64,000 nt of DNA from CAJCJE01 sp035948315 (GTDB taxonomy: Bacteria; Actinomycetota; Actinomycetes; Mycobacteriales; Pseudonocardiaceae), in contig DASZJG010000072.1 of NCBI GenBank assembly GCA_035948315.1, positions 1 to 64,000 of the forward strand. Reading direction: 5' to 3'. The notes under the pieces were generated by a model. That model was not told the origin of the DNA. It made no database searches and saw only the letters and a list, made by a program, of their open reading frames with translations. Shown in pieces: positions 25,624 to 33,018 of the stretch. The translations under genes were made by a program, and so were the position numbers. Within the stretch, counting starts at the first letter, position 1, and every line of letters begins with the position of its first letter.

Positions 25624-25695
25624 GCCGGTCCGGGTCGTCGTTCGCGATCGACCCCACCGGCAGCGTGAGCACCTGTTAGGAAGAGTGAGGGAGCT

Positions 25696-26118
25696 ATGAA
25701 GGTCGAAGGCCGGATTTTCCTGTTCATCGCCTTCTTCGCCTTCGTCATGGCGGTCGTCTACGCGGTCTGGGCGAAGCTGGGCAGCACCGACCACGCCATC
25801 GAGCCGGTCGGCCTGGTGGCCCTGCTGCTCACCGGCGGCCTGGCGCTGATCATCGGCACGTACTTCGCCTTTGTCGCGCGTCGCCTGGAGCCCCGCCCCG
25901 AGGACAACGACGACGCCGAGATCAGCGATGGCGCCGGTGAGGTCGGCTTCTTCAGCCCGGGTAGCTACTGGCCGGTCGCGCTGGCCTTCGCGGCTGGCCT
26001 CGGCGGTCTGGCGCTGGCCTTCTGGGAGATCTGGATGATCGTGATCGCGATCATCGCGATCCTGTTCATGGTCGGCGGCCTGGTCTTCGAGTACCACATC
26101 GGTCCGAACCACCAGTAG
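25696..26118 (+). CDS. ctaF: Cytochrome c oxidase subunit 4 (actinobacterial CtaF)
   Basis: A 140-residue actinobacteria-specific subunit of the aa3 oxidase, with four predicted membrane helices (IFLFIAFFAFVMAVVYAVW, VGLVALLLTGGLALIIGTYF, YWPVALAFAAGLGGLALAFW, IVIAIIAILFMVGGLVFEY). The N-terminus MKVEGRIFLFI and C-terminal FEYHIGPNH are typical of the family. GAGGGAG precedes the ATG. It is co-transcribed with ctaC, and a strong hairpin follows it. Confidence 0.93.
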   Translation: MKVEGRIFLFIAFFAFVMAVVYAVWAKLGSTDHAIEPVGLVALLLTGGLALIIGTYFAFVARRLEPRPEDNDDAEISDGAGEVGFFSPGSYWPVALAFAAGLGGLALAFWEIWMIVIAIIAILFMVGGLVFEYHIGPNHQ

Positions 26119-26147
26119 TTCCTTCTCCGCTTGTTCTCCAAGCACGA

Positions 26148-26184
26148 CTGATGCCCGGCGCCTCCCACCCGCGCCGGGCATCAG
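26148..26184. terminator. Bidirectional hairpin between ctaF and MFS gene
   Basis: CTGATGCCCGGCGC (26148-26161) pairs perfectly with 26171-26184 around a 9-nt loop, 30 bp past ctaF and 22 bp past the stop of the leftward MFS gene. The symmetric placement fits shared termination of the convergent genes. Confidence 0.75.
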
Positions 26185-26205
26185 TGCTGTTCGGGGCCTG
26201 GCCGC

Positions 26206-27747
26206 TCAGGCGACGTTGGCCTCGGAGGCCGCGGCGAGTCGGGCCGCCTCCTCCTCGATGCTCTCGCCGTCCTCGATGACGACCGGTTCGGCGACCGCTT
26301 CCACTTCGCCGACCTTGTTGTAGCGGCTGCGCAGCGCGCCGAGCGCGACCGCGACCACGAAGCCGGCCGCCGCGATCCCGGTCGCCACGGTCAGCCCGGC
26401 GCGGTAGGCGCCGAGGATCCCGGCCGTGCCGGTCGAGGCAGCGCCACCAGCGGTGATGACCGCGGTGATGACTGCAAGCGCGATCGCGCCACCGACCTGG
26501 AACGCGGTCTGCACCAGCCCGGAGGCCAGCCCCTGCTCGCTGTCGGACACCCCGTTGGTCGCCTGGATGTTCAGCGCGGGGAAGGCCAGCGCGAAGCCGA
26601 TGCCCAGCAGCAGCATGCTCGGCAGGATCGTCGCCGCGTAGTTCGGGTGCCCGTTGATCCGCAGGAACAGCACGTAGCCGATCACGAAGCTGAGCAGGCC
26701 GAGCAGCACGACGCGCGGTGCGCCGATCCGGCTGACCAGGCCGCCGACCCGGGAGCCGCCGAACGCCACGATCAGGCCCAGCGGCAGCATGGCCAGGGCC
26801 ATCTCGATCGGGCTCCAGCGCAGCAGGGACTGCATGTACAGCGTCACGATGAACTGGAAGCCGCTGTAGGCACCGAAGACCGTCATCGCGACGGCGTTCG
26901 AGGAGATCACCGAACGGTTGCGGAAGATGCCCAGCCGCAGCAGCGGGTGCTTGACTCGCCGTTCGATCACGACGAACGCGGCGATCAGGACGGCCGAGAG
27001 GGCGAACCCGCCGAGCGTGCGGGCCGACGCCCAACCGGCGTCCGGCGCCGAGGTCACCGTGTAGACCAGCAGCAACAGTGCTGCCGTGCTGACCAGCGCG
27101 CCGAACACGTCGTAGCTGCGGTGCGCGAGTTCGGGACCGTTGTCCCGGGGGAACAGCCGCAGGCCGGCGAGCACGATGCCGGCCGCGATCGGCACCGGCA
27201 GCAGGAACGTCCAGCGCCAGCCGACCTCGGTCATCAGACCGCCGAGGATCAGGCCGGAGGAGAAGCCGCTCGCGCCGAAGGCGGTGTAGATGCTCAGCGC
27301 CTTGTTGCGCTGCTCACCTTCGTGAAACGTGGTGGTGATCATGGACAGGCTGGCGGGCGCGGTGAACGCGGCCGACACGCCCTTGATGAAGCGGGCCGCG
27401 ATGAGCAGCGCGGGGTCGTCGACCAGGCCGCCGAGCAGCGAGGCCACGGTGAACACGCTCAGCGCGATCAGCAGGGTCTTGCGCCTGCCGATCAGGTCAG
27501 CGGTCCGGCCACCGAGCAACAGGAAGCCGCCGTAGCCGAGGACGTAGCCGCTGAGCACCCATTGCAGGGACTGGGTCGACATCCCGAGCGAGGAACGGAT
27601 CGAGGGCAGCGCGACGCCGACCATCGACAGGTCGAGGCCGTCGAGGAACAGGACGCCGCAGAGCAGGAAGAGGGCTCCCCACAGCCTAGGTGACCAGCGC
27701 AAAGCCGGCCCGGTCGACGAGGAAGCGTGTGTTGCTGTTGTGGTCAC
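26206..27747 (-). CDS. MFS transporter, DHA2-type multidrug exporter
   Basis: A 513-residue membrane protein with about 14 helices. Motif LFLDGLDLSMVGVALPSI and the motif A loop GGRTADLIGRRKTL identify the EmrB/QacA-type drug exporters. An ATG at 27774 is in frame, but its first four codons are the operator palindrome itself. GTG 27747 is therefore preferred: it follows TAGTAT by 8 nt, a leaderless start. It is divergent from the MarR gene at 27837 and shares its control region, so the MarR protein very probably represses it until a ligand binds. Confidence 0.88.
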   Translation of the reverse strand: MTTTATHASSSTGPALRWSPRLWGALFLLCGVLFLDGLDLSMVGVALPSIRSSLGMSTQSLQWVLSGYVLGYGGFLLLGGRTADLIGRRKTLLIALSVFTVASLLGGLVDDPALLIAARFIKGVSAAFTAPASLSMITTTFHEGEQRNKALSIYTAFGASGFSSGLILGGLMTEVGWRWTFLLPVPIAAGIVLAGLRLFPRDNGPELAHRSYDVFGALVSTAALLLLVYTVTSAPDAGWASARTLGGFALSAVLIAAFVVIERRVKHPLLRLGIFRNRSVISSNAVAMTVFGAYSGFQFIVTLYMQSLLRWSPIEMALAMLPLGLIVAFGGSRVGGLVSRIGAPRVVLLGLLSFVIGYVLFLRINGHPNYAATILPSMLLLGIGFALAFPALNIQATNGVSDSEQGLASGLVQTAFQVGGAIALAVITAVITAGGAASTGTAGILGAYRAGLTVATGIAAAGFVVAVALGALRSRYNKVGEVEAVAEPVVIEDGESIEEEAARLAAASEANVA

Positions 27748-27755
27748 GAGATCGA

Positions 27756-27783
27756 ATACTACATGCAGGTGCATCTAATGCAA
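27756..27783 (-). promoter_or_regulatory. MFS promoter with MarR operator in the spacer
   Basis: On the minus strand, TTGCAT (-35, 27778-27783) and TAGTAT (-10, 27756-27761) are 16 bp apart. The spacer holds the perfect palindrome ATGCAGGTGCAT (27763-27774). Repressor bound there would block polymerase directly. The transcript would start at or next to GTG 27747. Confidence 0.65.
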
Positions 27784-27799
27784 GCGAAATAAATTCAGT

Positions 27800-27818
27800 T
27801 GCACCTTGTGTAGGTGCA
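27800..27818. promoter_or_regulatory. Second MarR operator
   Basis: TGCACCT-TGTGT-AGGTGCA is a perfect 7-bp inverted repeat with a 5-bp spacer. It shares the half-site AGGTGCA with the operator at 27763-27774. It lies 5 bp upstream of the marR -10 TAGCCT (27824-27829), so it should give autorepression. Confidence 0.7.
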
Positions 27819-27836
27819 TGTGCTAGCCTGGCCAGC

Positions 27837-28238
27837 GTGACTGAGAACGAACTCGTGCACACCTGGCGTGAGCTGCTGGAGCGTTACCACGCAACGTCAT
27901 GTGCGCTGGATCGGACTCTGCGCGACCGGCACGACCTCGGCTTCAGCGAGTTCGAGGTGCTGGAACAACTGGCGGAAACGCCGGCCACCTGCGAATCGCC
28001 CGCCCGCCGCATGCAGGAACTCGGCGACCGGGTGCAGCTGTCCCAGAGCGCACTGTCCAGGGTCGTCGCCCGACTCGAGCGGGACGGACTGGTCGAACGC
28101 ACCATGTGCGCCGACGACCGCCGGGGAATCTACGTGATGTTGACCGACGCCGGCCGCGCCAAGCACGCCGAAGCCGTCGGCACCCACCGCGAAGTCCTCG
28201 CCGCCAACCTCATCGCCCTGCCGTCGGTCCTGGCCTGA
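27837..28238 (+). CDS. MarR family transcriptional regulator
   Basis: A 133-residue winged-helix protein. It contains MQELGDRVQLSQSALSRVVARLERDGLVER, the recognition helix region, and a wing with CADDRRGIYVMLTDAGR, the conserved DxRxxxxxLT motif. The GTG at 27837 follows TAGCCT by 7 nt, so the mRNA is probably leaderless; longer in-frame starts would run through the operators. It is divergent from the MFS exporter and almost certainly its repressor. The inducing ligand is unknown. Confidence 0.9.
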   Translation: MTENELVHTWRELLERYHATSCALDRTLRDRHDLGFSEFEVLEQLAETPATCESPARRMQELGDRVQLSQSALSRVVARLERDGLVERTMCADDRRGIYVMLTDAGRAKHAEAVGTHREVLAANLIALPSVLA

Positions 28239-28253
28239 GCGCAGCGACGAAGA

Positions 28254-28478
28254 TCACTGCGTCGATTCAGCGTCACTCGGGACCTCATCCAGATCCGCGA
28301 ACAGCGCGGCGATACGGCTGCCGAGGCCGGCGCTCGCTGAGTTGGCCCTGTCGGTGGCCACGGCCTGCCGAAGGATCTGGCGTGCCTCGCTGTCGACGGA
28401 GTGACCGTTTTTCGCCGCGCGAAGGCACAACGCCGCCATCAGCTCGTCGTCGAAATCACGAATGGTCACCGTCGACAT
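28254..28478 (-). CDS. FitA-like ribbon-helix-helix antitoxin, no toxin gene seen
   Basis: A 74-residue protein beginning STVTIRDFDDELMAALCLRAA, then GHSVDSEARQILRQAV. This is the FitA/VapB-type ribbon-helix-helix DNA-binding fold, in which the first strand enters the major groove and EARQIL is the conserved helix. Such antitoxins normally precede a PIN-domain ribonuclease. Here the next bases downstream belong to the convergent MarR gene, so no toxin is encoded in cis. GTG 28481 is an alternative start. It may regulate DNA alone or neutralise a toxin encoded elsewhere. Confidence 0.8.
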   Translation of the reverse strand: MSTVTIRDFDDELMAALCLRAAKNGHSVDSEARQILRQAVATDRANSASAGLGSRIAALFADLDEVPSDAESTQ

Positions 28479-28573
28479 CACCGGGACAGCCTGGCCAATC
28501 CGGTCGAGGTTCGCTACCCGGCTATTGAACGGGCTTGGCTCTACTAGCCCGCTTGGTTATGTGTCGGCCTGGG

Positions 28574-29614
28574 CTACTTCTTCGGGCGCCAGGCGGACCA
28601 GCGGGTGAGGAGAGTGGCGGCGGCGCCGGAGTCGAGGGCTTGCGCGGCGGTTGTTGTCGCGGCGCGGAGGTCGGCGTCGAGGTCGGTGGAGAAGCCGCGG
28701 TAGGTGGCGATGGCGCCGGCCGCGTTGAGCACGACGGCGTCGCGGATCGGGCCGGTCTGGCCGGCGACGAGGTTCCTGATGACCTTGGCGTTCGCTTCGG
28801 CGTCGCCGCCGCGCAGCGCGTGAGGCTGCGCCGTGGGGATGCCGATGCGGGCTGGGTCCACCGAGGTTTCGCGGACGGTGCCGTCGTGGACCTGCCAGAC
28901 GGTGCTGGTGGTGGTCGTGGTCAGTTCGTCGAGGCCGTCGTCGCCGCGCACGACCAGCACGGTCGCGCCGCGGGCGGCGAAGGCGCCGGCGAGGACGGGG
29001 GCGAGGCGGGCGTTGGCACAGCCGATCAGGCCCGCGGTCGGCTGGCCGGGGTTGGCCAGCGGGCCGAGCAGGTTGAACGCGGTCGGGATGCCCAGTTCGC
29101 GGCGCGGCGCGGCGGTGTGGCGCAGGGCCGGGTGGAAGCGGGGGGCGTAGCAGAAGCCGATGTCCAGGTCGTCGAAGCAGGCGCGCACGTCGTCGGCGGG
29201 CTGGTCGACGAGGACGCCGAGCGCCTCCAGCACGTCGGCGGTGCCGGACTTCGACGAGGCGGCCCGGTTTCCGTGCTTGAGCACGGGTACACCGGCCGCG
29301 GCGGTGACGATCGCGGCCATGGTGGAGATGTTCACGGTGTTGGCGCCGTCGCCGCCGGTGCCGACGATGTCCACCGCGGTGCGGTCGATCTCGACCCGGC
29401 TGGTGGCGTGGTCGAGCAGGGCGGCCGCCATGGCGTTGATCTCGTCCGGGGTCTCACCCTTGGCCCGCAGCGCGACCGCGAAACCGGCGATCTGCGCGGC
29501 GCTCGCCTGGCCGGACATGACCTGTTCCATGGCCCAGCGGGCATCTTCGGCTGAACAGTCGGTGCCGGCGACGAGTCTGGTCAGCAGCGCGGGCCAGGTG
29601 ATCGGGGTGCTCAT
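28574..29614 (-). CDS. trpD: Anthranilate phosphoribosyltransferase
   Basis: Catalyses the second step of tryptophan synthesis, joining anthranilate and PRPP. The 346-residue protein has the PRPP-binding DIVGTGGDGANTVNIST loop and KHGNRAASSKSGTADVLEALG, both diagnostic. The gene is detached from other trp genes and lies beside ctaE, as in mycobacteria. The receiver-like gene ends 21 bp upstream of its start in the same direction, so the two may be co-transcribed. Confidence 0.96.
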   Translation of the reverse strand: MSTPITWPALLTRLVAGTDCSAEDARWAMEQVMSGQASAAQIAGFAVALRAKGETPDEINAMAAALLDHATSRVEIDRTAVDIVGTGGDGANTVNISTMAAIVTAAAGVPVLKHGNRAASSKSGTADVLEALGVLVDQPADDVRACFDDLDIGFCYAPRFHPALRHTAAPRRELGIPTAFNLLGPLANPGQPTAGLIGCANARLAPVLAGAFAARGATVLVVRGDDGLDELTTTTTSTVWQVHDGTVRETSVDPARIGIPTAQPHALRGGDAEANAKVIRNLVAGQTGPIRDAVVLNAAGAIATYRGFSTDLDADLRAATTTAAQALDSGAAATLLTRWSAWRPKK

Positions 29615-29635
29615 CCTCGCGTGCCCGGCGACGGG

Positions 29636-30085
29636 TCAGCCGTGTACGACGGGCAGCGACGCGCTCGACCCGTTGGTCAGGGCGTGGCCGTGGCCGCGCT
29701 GTGTGCGCAACACTTCGGCAACGGTTTCGGCCGAGGCCAACGGGTCCAGCGGGTGCACGATCACCGCGTCCGCCATGGACCAGGTGGCCAGCCACCGGTC
29801 GTCCTTGCGCCGCACCGCGATCACGATCGGCGGGCAGTCGTCGATCTCGTTCTTGAGTTGGCGGGACAGGCCCATGCCGCCGGTCGGCTGCGCCTCGCCG
29901 TCCAGAATGGCCAGATCGATTTCGCCGTGGTCGGCGGCGTAGAGGACGTCGGCGATCTTGCCGGTCTCGAAGAAGCTGACCCTGGGCAGATCGGGGGCGG
30001 GCCGGTTGCCGACGGCCATGATGATGTCCGCGCGGACCTCGGGCCGGTGGCTGAACACGAGAACCTTCAGTGCCTGCTCGCTCAT
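29636..30085 (-). CDS. Atypical receiver-domain (response-regulator-like) protein
   Basis: A 149-residue protein made of one receiver-like domain without an output domain. It starts LKVLVFSHRPEVRADI, where the acidic pair of true receivers is replaced by S12-H13. The putative phospho-acceptor is D62 in LAILDGEAQPTGGMGL, and the conserved lysine-proline is replaced by H111-P112 in VIVHPLDP. These changes suggest phosphorylation-independent signalling. GGAGGGC lies 9 nt before ATG 30085. It sits between trpD and the divergent ctaE. A regulatory role for respiration or tryptophan synthesis is speculation. Confidence 0.7.
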   Translation of the reverse strand: MSEQALKVLVFSHRPEVRADIIMAVGNRPAPDLPRVSFFETGKIADVLYAADHGEIDLAILDGEAQPTGGMGLSRQLKNEIDDCPPIVIAVRRKDDRWLATWSMADAVIVHPLDPLASAETVAEVLRTQRGHGHALTNGSSASLPVVHG

Positions 30086-30250
30086 GTGCCCGTGGCCCTC
30101 CGCCGCTGCTGCCGGTGATGCAGTGATAGACCGGACTCTAGTACCTGGGCCACGCTGTGCGCGCATGGCATCGGGGTGTGATCGACCCGACCAAGAGCAA
30201 CAGGTGACCCCACGCGGCAGGCACGCTTGCCACAGGCAATAATGCGACGC

Positions 30251-30856
30251 GTGACAACGGCAACGCCCACTATTGGCCAGCGCGTGCACTCGCTGAACCG
30301 GCCGAACATGGTCAGCGTCGGCACCATCATCTGGCTGTCGAGTGAACTGATGTTCTTCGCGGGTCTCTTCGCGATGTTCTTCACCGTGAAGGCGCAGAGC
30401 ACCTCGTCGGTCTGGCCGCCTCCGCCGGCCGAGATCGATCTGAAGTACTCGTTGCCGTTCACCATCGTCCTGGTGGCGTCGTCGCTGACCTGTCAGATCG
30501 GCGTGTTCTACGCCGAGCGGGGCGACGTGTTCCGCATGCGCATGTGGTACATCGCCACGTTCGTCATGGGCGCGATCTTCCTGGGCGGCCAGGCGGGCGA
30601 GTACTACCAGCTCGTCGTCGACCACCACACGACGATCTCCTCCTCCGCGTGGGGCTCGGTGTTCTTCCTTGCCACCGGCTTCCACGGTCTGCACGTGCTC
30701 GGCGGTCTTGTCGCCTTCATCTTCCTGCTCATCAGGACGCGACTGAGCAAGTTCACCCCGGCGCAGGCCACCGCGACCATCGTGATCTCGTACTACTGGC
30801 ACTTCGTCGACATTGTCTGGATCGGCCTTTTCGCCTGCGTCGAAGTGCTCAAGTGA
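30251..30856 (+). CDS. ctaE: Cytochrome c oxidase subunit III
   Basis: The third core subunit of the aa3 oxidase, 201 residues with five predicted helices. The sequence RVHSLNRPNMVSVGTIIWLSSELMFFAGLFA and FYLATGFHGLHV-type segment (here FFLATGFHGLHVLGGL) match mycobacterial CtaE closely from memory. GTG 30251 aligns with the family start. ATG 30242, three codons earlier, is possible. It heads the run ctaE-qcrC-qcrA-qcrB. Confidence 0.93.
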   Translation: MTTATPTIGQRVHSLNRPNMVSVGTIIWLSSELMFFAGLFAMFFTVKAQSTSSVWPPPPAEIDLKYSLPFTIVLVASSLTCQIGVFYAERGDVFRMRMWYIATFVMGAIFLGGQAGEYYQLVVDHHTTISSSAWGSVFFLATGFHGLHVLGGLVAFIFLLIRTRLSKFTPAQATATIVISYYWHFVDIVWIGLFACVEVLK

Positions 30857-30902
30857 CCGCTCCGAACACGGACCCGGACCGACAGCAAGGGTTGCCGCTT
30901 AC

Positions 30903-31805
30903 ATGACCACCAAGAACACCGCAGAGCCGGACGAAGGCCCCGAGGGCGTCGACACCGATCAGGTCGACACTCCCGCCGCTTCGGCTGCGTCGGAGGTGTC
31001 GAGCGCCCGGCGGGGTTCCCGCCGAACCAAGTTCCGGCGCCGCGTCTCCGGCCTGCTCGCGCTCGGCATCGCGCTGACGGCCTGCGGCGCCCTCTACACG
31101 GCGCTCACCCCGACCGCGCAGACCGCCGACGCCGCGGACGCGTCCACGAGCTCGCAGTCCTACCAGCGCGGTGAGCAGCTCTACAACACCACCTGCATCC
31201 AGTGCCACGGCGCGAACCTGCAGGGCGAGCAGAACCGCGGCCCCTCGCTGATCGGGGTCGGTTCCGCAGCGGTGTTCTTCCAGGTCTCGACCGGCCGGAT
31301 GCCGCTGGCGGGGCAGAGCGAGCAGGCGGTCTCCAAGCCCTCGCCGTTCAACGCCCAGCAGATCGACGACCTCGAGGCGTTCATCCAGGCGCACGGCGGC
31401 GGCCCGGCGCGGCCGGCCGGAACGGGTGACCAGCTGCTCGGCGACAACCCGGCGCGCGGTGGCCAGCTGTTCCGGCTCAACTGCGCCTCCTGCCACGGCG
31501 ACACCGGCCAGGGTGGCGCGCTCTCCGGCGGCAAGTTCGCGCCGTCGCTGCGCTACACCCCGACCGACGTGATCTACACCGCGATGCTGTCCGGCCCGCA
31601 GAACATGCCGAAGTTCTCCGATGGCCAGCTGAGCCCCACGGAGAAGCAGGACATCATCGCCTACATCAAGTCCGTGCAGGGGACGAACAACCCCGGCGGC
31701 AACAGCCTGAACGGCCTTGGCCCGATCTCCGAGGGCTTCATCGCCTGGACGCTGGGAATCCTGGCGCTGGTTGGTATGACGTTGTGGATTGGAGCGAAGG
31801 CATGA
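30903..31805 (+). CDS. qcrC: Cytochrome bcc complex diheme cytochrome c subunit
   Basis: A membrane-anchored diheme cytochrome c that carries electrons from the bcc complex straight to the CuA centre of the oxidase, replacing soluble cytochrome c. The 300-residue protein has a charged N-terminal tail, an anchor helix (about 50-68), heme motifs CIQCH (98-102) and CASCH (194-198), and a C-terminal helix (IAWTLGILALVGMTLWI). It lies 46 bp after ctaE, with qcrA 61 bp downstream. Confidence 0.95.
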   Translation: MTTKNTAEPDEGPEGVDTDQVDTPAASAASEVSSARRGSRRTKFRRRVSGLLALGIALTACGALYTALTPTAQTADAADASTSSQSYQRGEQLYNTTCIQCHGANLQGEQNRGPSLIGVGSAAVFFQVSTGRMPLAGQSEQAVSKPSPFNAQQIDDLEAFIQAHGGGPARPAGTGDQLLGDNPARGGQLFRLNCASCHGDTGQGGALSGGKFAPSLRYTPTDVIYTAMLSGPQNMPKFSDGQLSPTEKQDIIAYIKSVQGTNNPGGNSLNGLGPISEGFIAWTLGILALVGMTLWIGAKA

Positions 31806-31866
31806 CGCCCGGCGCGGCACAGCCCCTCCGACAGGCACAAGCCGGTGTGAGGGGAGGACGGATCTG

Positions 31867-33018
31867 ATGAGCGAGCAGGACGGCGGCACAGAGGCGCTGC
31901 CCAGTGACGAGGAGCTCGCCAACATGAGCCGGGAAGAGCTGGCGATGCTCGGCGCCAAGATGGACGGCGTCGAACTCGTCGAGTACCCGGACCCGTGGCC
32001 GGTCAAGGGGACCAGGGCGGAGCGGCGCGCCGAGCGCGTCGTGGCCTTCTGGTTCATCCTGGCCGCGCTCGGCGCACTCGGCTTCATCGCGGTCTTCGGC
32101 TGGTGGCCGTGGACCTACCAGGACCCGGGCCACCAGTTCTGGTACAACCTCTACACCCCGCTGATCGGTCTCACGCTCGGTATCACCGTGCTGGGCCTGG
32201 GCATCGGCGTGCTGGTCTACGTCAAGAAGTTCGTCCCGCACGAGGTCGCGGTCCAGGAGCGGCACGACGGCCCCTCCGCCGAGATCGACCGGCAGACCGT
32301 GCTGGCCGAACTGGCCGACGCGGGCGTGCGCAGCACCATCGCCCGCCGCTCGCTGATCAAGCGCAGCGCGGGTGCCGCGGCCGGCCTGATGGGCCTGGGC
32401 CTGGTGATCTTCCCGGTGGGCGGGTTCATCAAGAACCCGTGGAGCAAGAACACGCCGCCGCAGGACACGCTGCGGTTCACCGGCTGGTACTCGGGTGCGG
32501 GCTCGGAGAGCCCCGGCGAGCGGGTCTTCCTCCGCCAGGACACCGGCGATCCGACCGAGGTCGCGCTGGTCAGCCCGGCCGACATGGACGCGGGCGGCCT
32601 GATGACGGTCTTCCCGTTCCGCGAGTCCGAGCGCAACGACCCGGAGAAGCTGCTCGCCGCCTACCAGCGGGTGGACAACCCGACGCTGCTGTTCCGGTTC
32701 CGGCCGGAGGACGCGCAGCACGTGATCAAGCGGCAGGGCCAGGCGAGCTTCAACTACGGCGACTACTACGCGTTCAGCAAGATCTGCACCCACCTGGGTT
32801 GCCCGGCGTCGCTGTACGAGGAGCAGACCCAGCGCATCCTCTGCCCGTGCCACCAGTCGCAGTTCAACGCCCTGGAGTACTGCAAGCCGGTCTTCGGCCC
32901 GGCCGCCCGTGCCCTTCCGCAGTTGCCGCTGGCGGTGGACGAGCAAACGGGTTACTTCTACGCGGTCCACGACTACATTGAGCCTGTCGGACCTGGCTAC
33001 TGGGAGCGTGGGGCATGA
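31867..33018 (+). CDS. qcrA: Cytochrome bcc complex Rieske iron-sulfur subunit
   Basis: Carries the 2Fe-2S cluster that oxidises menaquinol. The 383-residue actinobacterial form has three membrane helices (about 58-80, 95-118, 163-188), the third preceded by a twin-arginine-like RRSLIKRSAG. The Rieske domain has CTHLGC and CPCHQS, giving ligands C307, H309, C326 and H329 and a disulfide C312-C328. GGGGAGG precedes the ATG. The stop overlaps the qcrB start (ATGA), coupling their translation. Confidence 0.95.
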   Translation: MSEQDGGTEALPSDEELANMSREELAMLGAKMDGVELVEYPDPWPVKGTRAERRAERVVAFWFILAALGALGFIAVFGWWPWTYQDPGHQFWYNLYTPLIGLTLGITVLGLGIGVLVYVKKFVPHEVAVQERHDGPSAEIDRQTVLAELADAGVRSTIARRSLIKRSAGAAAGLMGLGLVIFPVGGFIKNPWSKNTPPQDTLRFTGWYSGAGSESPGERVFLRQDTGDPTEVALVSPADMDAGGLMTVFPFRESERNDPEKLLAAYQRVDNPTLLFRFRPEDAQHVIKRQGQASFNYGDYYAFSKICTHLGCPASLYEEQTQRILCPCHQSQFNALEYCKPVFGPAARALPQLPLAVDEQTGYFYAVHDYIEPVGPGYWERGA

